42,387 bases of DNA, taken from NCBI GenBank assembly GCA_002416505.1, contig DIAM01000009.1, forward strand, positions 1-42,387. Reading direction: 5' to 3'. This document shows positions 18,617 through 27,041 of the stretch, one piece after another. The stretch comes from Gammaproteobacteria bacterium UBA5078. Its GTDB lineage: Bacteria > Pseudomonadota > Gammaproteobacteria > Pseudomonadales > Pseudohongiellaceae. The notes beneath the pieces are model-generated. The model saw nothing but the letters and a program-made list of their open reading frames with translations. It was not told the DNA's origin and did not search any database. The position numbers were made by a program, and so were the translations under genes. Every line of letters starts with the position of its first letter. Within the stretch, counting starts at the first letter, position 1.

Positions 18617-19548
18617 TGACAGATTGGGATAATGCCTTTACCGGCAAGACTAAGACCGGCATGGTCGGTTCACACAGTTTCGGAGGGGCAGGTAGTTTCT
18701 TCAGAACGCCGTACTCGCGTGACCTCACCGGGGTCGACGTCGCCGTCAGTGGCGTGCCCTTGGATATCGCGACCACCAACCGCTCCGGCGCAAGACTCGG
18801 GCCCCGTGCGATCCGCAACGCCTCGCTATCCCTAGCATGGGAACGTCCCTGGCCTTGGCAGCGCGACCCGCTCAAAGAGATGGCAGTAGTGGACTATGGC
18901 GACTGCGCGGGCGGCCTATTGAGCGTCGCACAGATCGAGACCCATGTGGCCACGATCCTCGCCTCCGGCGCCGCGTCACTATTATTGGGGGGCGATCACT
19001 TCATCTCCTACCCTAGCCTCTGTGCACACGCTAAGGTGCACGGCCCCATTAGCATTATTCACTTCGATGCCCATACCGATACCTGGCCTTCCTCGGGCGA
19101 GGGAATTAACCACGGCACCATGTTCTACAAGGCGGCCAAAGAGGGCGTAGTGCTGCCCGAGAGCTCCATTCAGATCGGCATCCGCACCACTAACGACGAG
19201 CCCCTGGGCTATAAGATCGTGTCGGCCAGCGACGTGCACAAACAAGGCTGCGACGCCGTGATTGCGCAGATCAAGGCGCGGGTGGGGGATAATCCCGTCT
19301 ACATCACCTTCGACATCGACTGCCTAGACCCCGCTTTCGCGCCTGGCACGGGCACGCCAGTTCCGGGCGGGCTTTCCTCCTTTCAGGCGCTGGATATAAT
19401 CCGCGGTCTCATCGGCATCAACCTCGTTGGGATGGATGTGGTTGAGGTGGCGCCTTCCTACGATCACGCAGAGATGACTGCGATGGCGGCAGCTCAGATC
19501 GCCATAGAACTACTGTGTTTGTACGACGAGTGTCGTAGCAAGCGATAA
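18616..19548 (+). CDS. speB: Agmatinase (ureohydrolase family)
   Basis: Mn-dependent ureohydrolase of 310 residues, probably splitting agmatine into putrescine and urea. The metal ligands are all present: GGDH (His128), DAHTD (Asp151, His153, Asp155) and DIDCLDP (Asp233, Asp235), with a late conserved Glu in VVEVAPSYD (Glu277). The ATG at 18616 overlaps the amidase stop; a TTG three bases earlier is less likely. The adjacent speA makes its substrate, which supports agmatinase over guanidinobutyrase or arginase. Confidence 0.92.
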   Translation: MTDWDNAFTGKTKTGMVGSHSFGGAGSFFRTPYSRDLTGVDVAVSGVPLDIATTNRSGARLGPRAIRNASLSLAWERPWPWQRDPLKEMAVVDYGDCAGGLLSVAQIETHVATILASGAASLLLGGDHFISYPSLCAHAKVHGPISIIHFDAHTDTWPSSGEGINHGTMFYKAAKEGVVLPESSIQIGIRTTNDEPLGYKIVSASDVHKQGCDAVIAQIKARVGDNPVYITFDIDCLDPAFAPGTGTPVPGGLSSFQALDIIRGLIGINLVGMDVVEVAPSYDHAEMTAMAAAQIAIELLCLYDECRSKR

Positions 19549-19589
19549 TAAATTTAATCGCCACATGATGGCGGTGCAAGGAGAGAACA

Positions 19590-21569
19590 TTGACCGAGAC
19601 CAACACTAAGCCAGCATGGACGACCTCCGATGCCGAAGAGCTGTATGCGATCAAGACCTGGAGCGCTGGTTTTTTTGGCGTCAACGACGAAGGCCACATG
19701 GCCGTGCGCCCGGTGCCCGGTTCCGATCTCGAGATCGACATCACCGAGGTGATCGACGCGGCGGTGGCCGAGGGCTGCACCTTCCCGCTGATCCTGCGTT
19801 TTCAGGACATCATTAGCGCCCGCGTGCGCCGCCTCAATCAGACCTTCCAGGAGGCGATCGCGGAGGCTGGCTATAAGGGCGAATACCGCACCATCTACCC
19901 GATCAAGGTTAACCAGCTCCACGAGGTGGTAGCCGAGGTCATGGAGGCGGGCAAGCCCTTCAACATCGGCTTGGAGTGCGGCTCTCGCGCCGAACTCATG
20001 GCCAGTCTGGCCTTGATTGGCGACGAGACCATGCTGCTTTGCAATGGCGTTAAGGATCACTCCAGCCTGACCCTGATTCTCAACGCGCAGCAACTCGGGC
20101 AGCAGGTGCTGCCGGTGATCGAGAAGTACACCGAGTTCGATCAGCTGCTGATACTGGCCGACCAGCGCGGGCTCGACAAGGAACGCGCGCCGCATTTAGG
20201 CGTGCGTGTGAAGCTGTCAACCCGCGGCTCGGGGCGCTGGTTCGAGTCCGGGGGCTCCAGCTCCAAGTTCGGGCTTACGGTACCCGAGCTGGTCAAGTTG
20301 GTGGGCGAGCTAGAGGCGCGCGGCACGACCGACACCCTGGAACTACTCCACTTCCATCTCGGCAGTCAGATCGCGGACACTCAGGTGCTGCGCTCCGCGG
20401 TCAAGGAGATCGCCCAGTTCTATGCCGACCTGCACGAGCGCGGCATCAAGGTCAAATTCCTCGATGTGGGCGGCGGCCTTGGCGTGAACTACGGTGGCAG
20501 CTATGGCGGAGAATACGAGGATGTTGACTCCTCGATCAATTACGGCCTGACCGAATACGCCAACGTCATCGTCTTCGCGGTGAAAGAGATCTGTGAGCAA
20601 CGCAATGTGCCGATGCCGACCCTATTGTCCGAGAGTGGCCGCGCCATTACCGCCCATCACTCCATGCTGGTGATGCCGGTGATCGGCGTGCATCGGCCCG
20701 ACGCACCGCCCATGCGCGACATGCCGCCGAAACCACCGGTAGTGGTCAAGCGCATGGTGGCAGCCTACAAAGAGGCGCAGAAGGTCGACGCGCGCGGCGC
20801 GCTGACCGAGGTCATTCACGACGCCATCGACGCGCACCAAGAGGCGGAGCAACTGGCACGCCTGGGCTATCTTAATATCGAGTTTCTCGCCCACGTCGAG
20901 AGCCTGTATTGGAATATTGCGCGCGAGGTGCTGCGCAAGTTCCAGGCCTTGGAGATGGACCCCATACCGGTGGAGCAGACCGACCTCGAGGCGCAGCTTA
21001 CCGACCTCTATCTGGCCGATTTCTCGGTATTCCAATCCATACTCGACCACTGGGCGATCGGACAGGTCTTCCCGGTAATGCCGTTAGACCGTCTGGACGA
21101 GGAGCCGAACCGGCGTGGCCAGGTCGTGGACCTGACCTGCGACTCGGACGGCAAGATCGACCAATACGTGTCCTCCCACCTGAATAAGTCATGGCTGCCG
21201 ATGCACGAATATCGACCGAACGAACCCTATTATCTAGGCGTGTTTCTGGTGGGGGCCTATCAGGAGATCTTGGGAGATGCCCACAACCTGCTCGGTCGCG
21301 TGGGCGAGGCGCACATCTATGCCAGCGCGGACGAGCCGGGCAATTTCTGGATCGAGGAGACCATCAAGGCCATCAGCATCAAGGACATGCTCTCGACGGT
21401 GCAGTACTTCCCGAGCGACCTGGACCGGCGCATGACCGAGCTGATCCGCCGCAAGATCGAGACGGGAGTGGTCAAGCCAGCCGAGGGCATGCGCATCTTG
21501 AACAACTATACCAAGCGTCTCGAAGACTCCACCTATTGCGACACGGATATGGTGAAGCGAGCAGAATAA
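19590..21569 (+). CDS. speA: Biosynthetic arginine decarboxylase
   Basis: PLP-dependent decarboxylation of arginine to agmatine, the first step toward putrescine. The 659-residue length, the start (WTTSDAEELYAIKTWSAGFF) and YPIKVNQ with the PLP-binding Lys106 are typical of SpeA. Further marks are NIGLECGSRAEL, HFHLGSQI, DVGGGLGVNYGGS and LLSESGRAITAHH. The start is TTG, with AAGGAG upstream; the weak codon may limit its level. It lies 41 bases after speB and is probably the last gene of the cvfB-ygfB-amidase-speB-speA run. No terminator is obvious before the tetR promoter. Confidence 0.95.
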   Translation: MTETNTKPAWTTSDAEELYAIKTWSAGFFGVNDEGHMAVRPVPGSDLEIDITEVIDAAVAEGCTFPLILRFQDIISARVRRLNQTFQEAIAEAGYKGEYRTIYPIKVNQLHEVVAEVMEAGKPFNIGLECGSRAELMASLALIGDETMLLCNGVKDHSSLTLILNAQQLGQQVLPVIEKYTEFDQLLILADQRGLDKERAPHLGVRVKLSTRGSGRWFESGGSSSKFGLTVPELVKLVGELEARGTTDTLELLHFHLGSQIADTQVLRSAVKEIAQFYADLHERGIKVKFLDVGGGLGVNYGGSYGGEYEDVDSSINYGLTEYANVIVFAVKEICEQRNVPMPTLLSESGRAITAHHSMLVMPVIGVHRPDAPPMRDMPPKPPVVVKRMVAAYKEAQKVDARGALTEVIHDAIDAHQEAEQLARLGYLNIEFLAHVESLYWNIAREVLRKFQALEMDPIPVEQTDLEAQLTDLYLADFSVFQSILDHWAIGQVFPVMPLDRLDEEPNRRGQVVDLTCDSDGKIDQYVSSHLNKSWLPMHEYRPNEPYYLGVFLVGAYQEILGDAHNLLGRVGEAHIYASADEPGNFWIEETIKAISIKDMLSTVQYFPSDLDRRMTELIRRKIETGVVKPAEGMRILNNYTKRLEDSTYCDTDMVKRAE

Positions 21570-21581
21570 AGCAAGCAATGC

Positions 21582-21610
21582 TTGACAACATACCTACCGG
21601 TATGAACAAT
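21582..21610 (+). promoter_or_regulatory. tetR promoter with TetR operator in the spacer
   Basis: TTGACA (21582-21587) and AACAAT (21605-21610) are separated by 17 bases. The spacer holds CATACC-TACC-GGTATG (21589-21604), a near-perfect palindrome with a four-base centre. The same palindrome type lies in the efflux promoter at 22465-22482. A repressor bound there would block RNA polymerase, so autoregulation by the TetR gene downstream is likely. The -35 is also part of a second small palindrome, CAAGCA-A-TGCTTG (21572-21584). Confidence 0.85.
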
Positions 21611-21639
21611 TGCTCTATGTTTAATAACGAAGGCCCGAA

Positions 21640-22308
21640 ATGAGCGCACCTATAGATACCCGTCTAAAGCTAATGCAGACAGCGACGCAGCTAATCTGGG
21701 ATAGCAACTATGACAATGTCGGCATTGCGGATATCTGCAAGCAGGCTGGTGTCACCAAGGGGGCGTTCTACCACCATTTCAGCTCCAAGGCTGAATTGTT
21801 TGCCTCGGCTTGTAAGTACGATTGCGGCGAGATGAACAAAGAGATGGACAAGGTTCTGTCCCCTCGTTTTACTGCCCTGCAGCAGTTCGAGAACTTCTTC
21901 GCGATCATGTTAGAGAAGCAGTACAGAGGGGATGGCGGTACACAGATCTGCGGCTGTCCATTCTTTACGGCGGGTGCCCAAGCGGGCTGCGAAGAGCTCG
22001 AAGTTAGGGCCGCATCCCGCGAACTGTCAGACAATGGCGTGATTTATTTCGCCGCGCTAGCGCGCAATCTGCAGGACGAAGGCTGTCTGCAGCGCCCCGT
22101 CGATGCGGAGCAATTGGGCCGCCTGCTGCATCAGTTCGTACAGGGGCTGATGATGCATGGCCGCATCTTCCAAGACTTCGCACAATTCTGCTTGGATCTT
22201 CGCGAGGGGCTCTACCAGCTCCTGGGCGTCAAAGAAGAGTATCGGAACTATAATGGCTGCCCCAGCGCAGCTTCGAATGAACCTCTCCAGAAGGTCGTCG
22301 GCAAATAG
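21640..22308 (+). CDS. TetR-family repressor of the RND efflux operon
   Basis: A 222-residue regulator. The N-terminal helix-turn-helix is clear (ADICKQAGVTKGAFYHHFSSKAEL, about 30-53, given here only as a landmark of the TetR fold; the key turn is GVTKGAFYHHF). The ligand-binding part carries several Cys, including C104 and C106 in ICGCPFF and C117, which could sense an electrophile or oxidant, although GCPFF-type motifs also occur in ordinary members. AAGG lies upstream of the ATG. The palindromes in its own and the efflux promoter make repression of both the best prediction. It is 273 bases upstream of the adaptor start, on the same strand. Confidence 0.9.
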   Translation: MSAPIDTRLKLMQTATQLIWDSNYDNVGIADICKQAGVTKGAFYHHFSSKAELFASACKYDCGEMNKEMDKVLSPRFTALQQFENFFAIMLEKQYRGDGGTQICGCPFFTAGAQAGCEELEVRAASRELSDNGVIYFAALARNLQDEGCLQRPVDAEQLGRLLHQFVQGLMMHGRIFQDFAQFCLDLREGLYQLLGVKEEYRNYNGCPSAASNEPLQKVVGK

Positions 22309-22457
22309 TCGATATTAGGCCGCTCCCCCAAAACACTGTGCTCTTTAGTTTGCGCTGATTTTCTCTGGCGCGGGCTCCGCAACTTTTTCTTTCTCCCCTT
22401 CGTCTAACGGCTCCGTTAGTCTGCATAACTCATTTTAAAATTTTTTAATAAGCTATA

Positions 22458-22487
22458 TTGACGAACATACCGACCGGTATGTATAGT
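22458..22487 (+). promoter_or_regulatory. RND efflux promoter with TetR operator
   Basis: TTGACG (22458-22463) and TATAGT (22482-22487) are separated by 18 bases. Inside is ACATACC-GACC-GGTATGT (22465-22482), with seven-base perfect arms. It matches the tetR promoter palindrome (CATACC-TACC-GGTATG) in arms and centre length. A bound repressor would cover the whole spacer and the edge of the -10. About 95 bases of leader follow before the adaptor ATG. Confidence 0.9.
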
Positions 22488-22581
22488 TCGCAACATCCAA
22501 TGCGGAAAGCCCTTTTCTTAGGTCGACCGCGAGCGACGGATGGAATCAAGATCGTCGCTTTCCAAAACCAAGGAGTACAGC

Positions 22582-23754
22582 ATGTCGTTCAAGCTCAAGC
22601 ATCGCAGGTTCAAATTAAGCATGATGGCGCTCGTCGTGTGGGGCGTCGCCACAACCGGTTTCCTATACGGCACCCAGCCCAGTAATAGCGTTAGCGCGGA
22701 AGATGCAGCGCCAGCACTGCAAGTAGTCGAGGCCGTCACCGCCGAGTACAGCGCGCTGCGTCAGTGGCGGGATTTCAGTGGTCGCCTGCAGGCAGTGGAT
22801 GCCGCGCAGATACGCCCACTAGTGAGTGGCACAGTGCAGAAGGTCCTCTTTCAAGATGGCGCGCAGGTAGAGCAGGGACAGACTCTGTTCGTGATCGATC
22901 CGCGCCCATTCGAGGCGCAGCTACAACACGCTCGCGCAAGCCTCGCCTCTGCCGAGTCAGAGCTAGTTCTCGCACAGGTCGAATTCGAACGAGCCGATGC
23001 GCTCGCCGGCAATCAGGCGGTGTCCAAGAGCATTCGAGATACCCGAGAGAATGCCCTACACATAGCCAAGGCCACACGCGAATCGGCACGGGCGCAGGTC
23101 GCGCAGGCCGAGCTGGATCTAGAGTACGCCTATGTTAAAGCGCCGATATCAGGTCGCGTTAGCCGCGCCGAGGTGACTGTCGGTAATGTGGTTCAGGCCG
23201 GCCCGAACGCGCCTTTGCTGACCTCCGTCGTGAATCTCGAAAGACTCTACGCCGAGTTCGACGTTGATGCGGACACCTACTTCCGCATTATGGGCAGTAC
23301 CAATAACGGCCGCAGTGATGGCGAGCGTCCAGTGGCCTCTGGTGTTCCAGTCGAGGTCGCGATAGGCAGTGGTCGCAATATAGTGCATCAGGCGAGCCTG
23401 CATGCCTTCGACAATCAACTGGACGAGAACTCCGGCACCATCCGTGCACGAGCGATAGTCGATAATGTCGATAGGTCATTGATCCCAGGAGTCTTCATTA
23501 ATGTGCGCATAGGCACCGTCGATACTCAGCCAACGCTGTTGGTGCCAGAGCGAGCGATTAGTGTCAGCCAAAGCAAGCGCTTCGTCTATGTGGTCAATGG
23601 CGATGACGTAGTGGAATATCGCGAGGTCACACTAGGCGAGTCCCTCGAAGGGCAGCGCGTAATTCTGTCCGGTGTTGAGCGTGGCGACCGTGTCATCGTG
23701 AACGGCGTACAGCGTGTGATGTCTGATATGCAAGTTGCGGTAACGCAAATCTAA
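22582..23754 (+). CDS. RND efflux periplasmic adaptor (membrane fusion protein)
   Basis: A 390-residue MexA/AcrA-type adaptor that links the inner-membrane pump to the outer-membrane channel. An N-terminal hydrophobic segment (LSMMALVVWGVATTGFLYG, about 12-30) has no lipobox Cys, so it is membrane-anchored or secreted rather than a lipoprotein. The lipoyl halves are visible as VSGTVQKVLFQDGAQVEQGQ and YVKAPISGRVSRAEVTVG, flanking an alpha-helical hairpin (about 110-170). The frame is open to 22540, but the ATG at 22582 has AAGGAG and fits the family. It is first in the operon with pump and outer-membrane factor. Confidence 0.92.
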   Translation: MSFKLKHRRFKLSMMALVVWGVATTGFLYGTQPSNSVSAEDAAPALQVVEAVTAEYSALRQWRDFSGRLQAVDAAQIRPLVSGTVQKVLFQDGAQVEQGQTLFVIDPRPFEAQLQHARASLASAESELVLAQVEFERADALAGNQAVSKSIRDTRENALHIAKATRESARAQVAQAELDLEYAYVKAPISGRVSRAEVTVGNVVQAGPNAPLLTSVVNLERLYAEFDVDADTYFRIMGSTNNGRSDGERPVASGVPVEVAIGSGRNIVHQASLHAFDNQLDENSGTIRARAIVDNVDRSLIPGVFINVRIGTVDTQPTLLVPERAISVSQSKRFVYVVNGDDVVEYREVTLGESLEGQRVILSGVERGDRVIVNGVQRVMSDMQVAVTQI

Positions 23755-23759
23755 GTACG

Positions 23760-23812
23760 ACGAGGAGTCGCGGCAAGCATTGCCCTGGCTCCTCGTTCGC
23801 GGCTCGGGCCGC
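23760..23812 (+). other. Two hairpins between adaptor and pump genes
   Basis: ACGAGGAG (23760-23767) pairs with CTCCTCGT (23789-23796), enclosing a smaller GGCA/TGCC stem. A second hairpin, GCGGC-TCGG-GCCGC, follows at 23799-23812. Neither has a T tract, so they are not typical terminators. They fill the 92-base gap before the pump start and could protect or process the mRNA to set adaptor:pump ratios (inference). Confidence 0.6.
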
Positions 23813-23846
23813 ATCCTCATTTCAACCCAGTGTTAAAGAGACCTTG

Positions 23847-26800
23847 ATGAACTTTTCTCGATTTTTTATCGATAGGCCGATCTTTGCCAGCGTTTTGTCC
23901 CTGATGATCGTCATGGGCGGCTTGATCGCAATGTTTAAACTCCCTATCTCGGAGTATCCCGAGGTGGTCCCGCCCTCCATCGTGGTGAACGCACAGTTTC
24001 CTGGCGCCAACCCTGCGGTGATTGCGGAGACCGTATCTACGCCATTGGAAGAGCAGATCAGCGGTGTTGAGAACCTGCTGTATATGTTCTCGCAGGCCAA
24101 CTCCGATGGCCTCGTGACCTTAACGATGACCTTCGCGATTGGTACAGACCCCGATCTTGCGCAGCAGCAGGTGCAGAACCGAGTTTCCCAAGCATTACCA
24201 AGATTGCCGGAGATTACACGCCAGCTAGGCGTGACCACGATCAAGGCCTCTCCGGACCTCACCATGGTGGTGCACTTGCGTTCACCGGATGCGCGCTACG
24301 ATATGTTGTATTTGCGCAACTACGCAGTGATCAACGTGAAGGAGCAGTTGGCGAAGATCCCTGGTGTGGGTCAGATTCAGTTATTCGGCTCGGGTGACTA
24401 TGCGATGCGTTTGTGGCTGAAGCCCGATCGTATAGCCGAGCTAAATCTAACGGCGAACGATGTGATCAATGCCGTGCGCAGCCAGAATGTGCAAGTGGCG
24501 GCGGGCATCATCGGCAGCGCTCCGAACCCCTCTCCGCTAGACGTACAACTGCCGATCAATACTAAGGGTCGTTTGGAGTCCGTTGAAGAGTTCGAGGACA
24601 TCATCATCGCGACTAGCCCTAACGGTGCGATTACGCGGCTTCGCGATGTAGCGCGTATTGAGCTTGGCGCATCCAGTTACGCGCTGCGCTCCTTACTCGA
24701 CAACGAGCCTGCCGTGGCGTTGCCCATTATGCAGGCACCTGGCGCGAATGCGATCGAGATCTCTGACTCTGTGCGCGCGACAATGGAGTCTTTGAAAGCG
24801 AATTTTCCAGAGGGCATGGACTACGCCATCGCCTATGACCCAACGGTGTTTGTTCGCGATTCCATCAGTGCCGTTATCACGACACTTTTGGAGGCGATTG
24901 CGCTGGTGGTAGTGGTGGTAATCCTATTCCTCCAGAACTGGCGTTCATCCTTAATTCCTCTGCTTTCTGTGCCCGTGTCGATCATCGGCACCTTTAGCCT
25001 TATGCTGCTGTTCGGCTTCTCCATCAACGTGCTCTCCTTGTTTGGGCTGGTGCTCGCTATCGGGATCGTGGTGGACGACGCGATCGTGGTAGTGGAGAAC
25101 GTGGAGCGCAATATCGAGAACGGGCTGAGTCCTCGCGAGGCTACCTATCAGGCGATGCGCGAAGTTAGCGGACCCATCATCGCCATCTCCTTGACGCTGA
25201 TCGCAGTCTTCGTACCGATCGGCTTCATCAGTGGTCTGAATGGCCAGTTCTATAAGCAATTTGCCCTGACTATCGCGATCTCGACAGTCATCTCCGCGTT
25301 CAATTCGCTTACCCTCAGTCCCGCACTTTCGGCCTTGTTGTTGAAGGCGAAGAAGGAGCACACGCCGGAGCAAAAGGCGCAGCGTAATTTTTTCTCCCGT
25401 GGGCTGGACAGCTTCTTCGAGCGCTTCAATCGTAGCTTCTCTCGTGCCTCCGATAACTACGGAATTACCGTGGGACGGTTGTTAGGAAGGCGTACGGCAA
25501 CGATGGCTGTGTATGCACTTTTGCTGTTGCTGACGTGGGGCAGTTTCGAGTCCCTGCCTAAGGGGTTCATCCCCGTGCAGGACAAGCAGTATCTAATCGC
25601 CGTGGCGCAGCTACCGGCAGGTGCCACACTGGATCGCAGCGAAGCGGTAATGCGGGAGATGTCGCAGCTAATGATGGAACAGCCAGGTGTGGAGAACGCC
25701 GTTGGCTTCCCAGGGCTATCCATCAATGGCTTTACTAATAGTTCTAGCGAGGGCTTGATCTTTGTGGCGCTGGATTCTTTCGAGCTGCGCACCGATGAGT
25801 CTCTGTCCGCCGGCGCGATCGCCAATGCCTTGCAGGCGAAGTTCAACGGTATCGAGGAGGCTTTCGTATCGGTCTTCCCGCCACCTCCAGTGCAGGGGCT
25901 CGGGGCCACAGGGGGTTTCAAGCTACAGATCGAGGATCGCGCTAACCAAGGCTACGACGCACTGAACGACGTGATCGGGCAGGTCCTGCAGAAGGCGCGA
26001 GCCGCGCCAGAGCTAGCGGGTGTGTTCTCCAGCTATCAGATTAATTCGCCACAGCTTTTCGCCGATCTCGATCGCGATAAGGCGGTGCAGTTAGGGCTGT
26101 CCATACCCGCAATTTTCGATGCCATGCAGGTTTATCTTGGCTCTGCCTATGTGAACGATGTGAATCTGTTCGGGCGTACTTACCAGGTAATCGCGCAGGC
26201 CGACTCGCAGTATCGCGACTCACCCGAAGACATCGCGCAGTTGCAAGTGCGTAACCGCGCCGGCGAGATGGTGCCCCTTGGCAGTGTGATGGATATTGAA
26301 CAGAGCTATGGCCCGACGAGCGCGCAGCGCTACAACGGCTTCCGTTCGGGCGATATAAATGCGGGCCCGGCGCCCGGTTACTCCAGCGGCGAGGCGCAGG
26401 AAGTCATGGTGCGCATTCTGGAGGAGACTCTGCCAGATGGTGTTAGTTATGAATGGACCGATATGACCTATCAAGAAATCCTAGCGGGCAACACAGCGCT
26501 GCTCGTGTTTCCCCTGTGTATCTTCCTGGTCTACTTGGTACTGGCGGCGCAGTACGAGAGCCTGACATTGCCGCTGGCCGTGATCATGATTGTGCCGATG
26601 AGTGTGTTGGCGGCCTTAACTGGGGTTTGGTTGACTGGAGGCAACATCGACATCTTCACGCAGATATCGCTGTTCGTCTTGATAGGGCTCGCGAGTAAGA
26701 ACGCGATTCTTATCGTGGAGTTTGCGCGGGAGTTGGAGCACAAAGGCATGGCAATTCGCGAGGCCGCGATCGAGGCGTCTCGCCTACGTCTGCGTCCCAT

Positions 26801-27041
26801 CCTAATGACCTCGTTGGCCTTTATTATGGGCGTAACCCCGATGGTGCTCTCCAGCGGTGCTGGCGCCGAGATGCGCAACATCATGGGGGTAGCGGTATTC
26901 TCCGGCATGATTGGTGTAACGCTGTTCGGCTTGTTTCTGACGCCGGTGTTCTATGTGCTGTTGCGCAGTCTCGAGGAGAGAGTGCATAGCAAGAAGATAG
27001 AGCCGCTCGGGCTAGAGTTTCCCATAGGAGGAGTGCAATGA
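23847..27041 (+). CDS. RND efflux pump, inner-membrane subunit (HAE1/AcrB type)
   Basis: A 1064-residue proton-driven multidrug exporter. It starts with NFSRFFIDRPIFASVLSL as in MexB-type pumps. The proton relay is intact: paired Asp near 410/411 in GIVVDDAIVVVENV, the Lys in GLASKNAILIVEFA, and the Arg in RLRPILMTSLAF. Two large periplasmic loops contain FPGANPAVI and PVQGLGATGGF. The substrate range cannot be read from the sequence. The ATG at 23847 follows AAAGAG; an in-frame TTG lies three bases earlier. It overlaps the outer-membrane factor by four bases (ATGA). Confidence 0.95.
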   Translation: MNFSRFFIDRPIFASVLSLMIVMGGLIAMFKLPISEYPEVVPPSIVVNAQFPGANPAVIAETVSTPLEEQISGVENLLYMFSQANSDGLVTLTMTFAIGTDPDLAQQQVQNRVSQALPRLPEITRQLGVTTIKASPDLTMVVHLRSPDARYDMLYLRNYAVINVKEQLAKIPGVGQIQLFGSGDYAMRLWLKPDRIAELNLTANDVINAVRSQNVQVAAGIIGSAPNPSPLDVQLPINTKGRLESVEEFEDIIIATSPNGAITRLRDVARIELGASSYALRSLLDNEPAVALPIMQAPGANAIEISDSVRATMESLKANFPEGMDYAIAYDPTVFVRDSISAVITTLLEAIALVVVVVILFLQNWRSSLIPLLSVPVSIIGTFSLMLLFGFSINVLSLFGLVLAIGIVVDDAIVVVENVERNIENGLSPREATYQAMREVSGPIIAISLTLIAVFVPIGFISGLNGQFYKQFALTIAISTVISAFNSLTLSPALSALLLKAKKEHTPEQKAQRNFFSRGLDSFFERFNRSFSRASDNYGITVGRLLGRRTATMAVYALLLLLTWGSFESLPKGFIPVQDKQYLIAVAQLPAGATLDRSEAVMREMSQLMMEQPGVENAVGFPGLSINGFTNSSSEGLIFVALDSFELRTDESLSAGAIANALQAKFNGIEEAFVSVFPPPPVQGLGATGGFKLQIEDRANQGYDALNDVIGQVLQKARAAPELAGVFSSYQINSPQLFADLDRDKAVQLGLSIPAIFDAMQVYLGSAYVNDVNLFGRTYQVIAQADSQYRDSPEDIAQLQVRNRAGEMVPLGSVMDIEQSYGPTSAQRYNGFRSGDINAGPAPGYSSGEAQEVMVRILEETLPDGVSYEWTDMTYQEILAGNTALLVFPLCIFLVYLVLAAQYESLTLPLAVIMIVPMSVLAALTGVWLTGGNIDIFTQISLFVLIGLASKNAILIVEFARELEHKGMAIREAAIEASRLRLRPILMTSLAFIMGVTPMVLSSGAGAEMRNIMGVAVFSGMIGVTLFGLFLTPVFYVLLRSLEERVHSKKIEPLGLEFPIGGVQ

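Noticed and set aside
21602..21643. 13-codon ORF overlapping the tetR start as ATGA
   Set aside because: Its ATG lies inside the operator, upstream of the likely transcript start, so it would not be on the mRNA.
22458..22685. 75-codon ORF across the RND promoter
   Set aside because: It spans the promoter, operator and adaptor start in another frame, with no ribosome-binding site.
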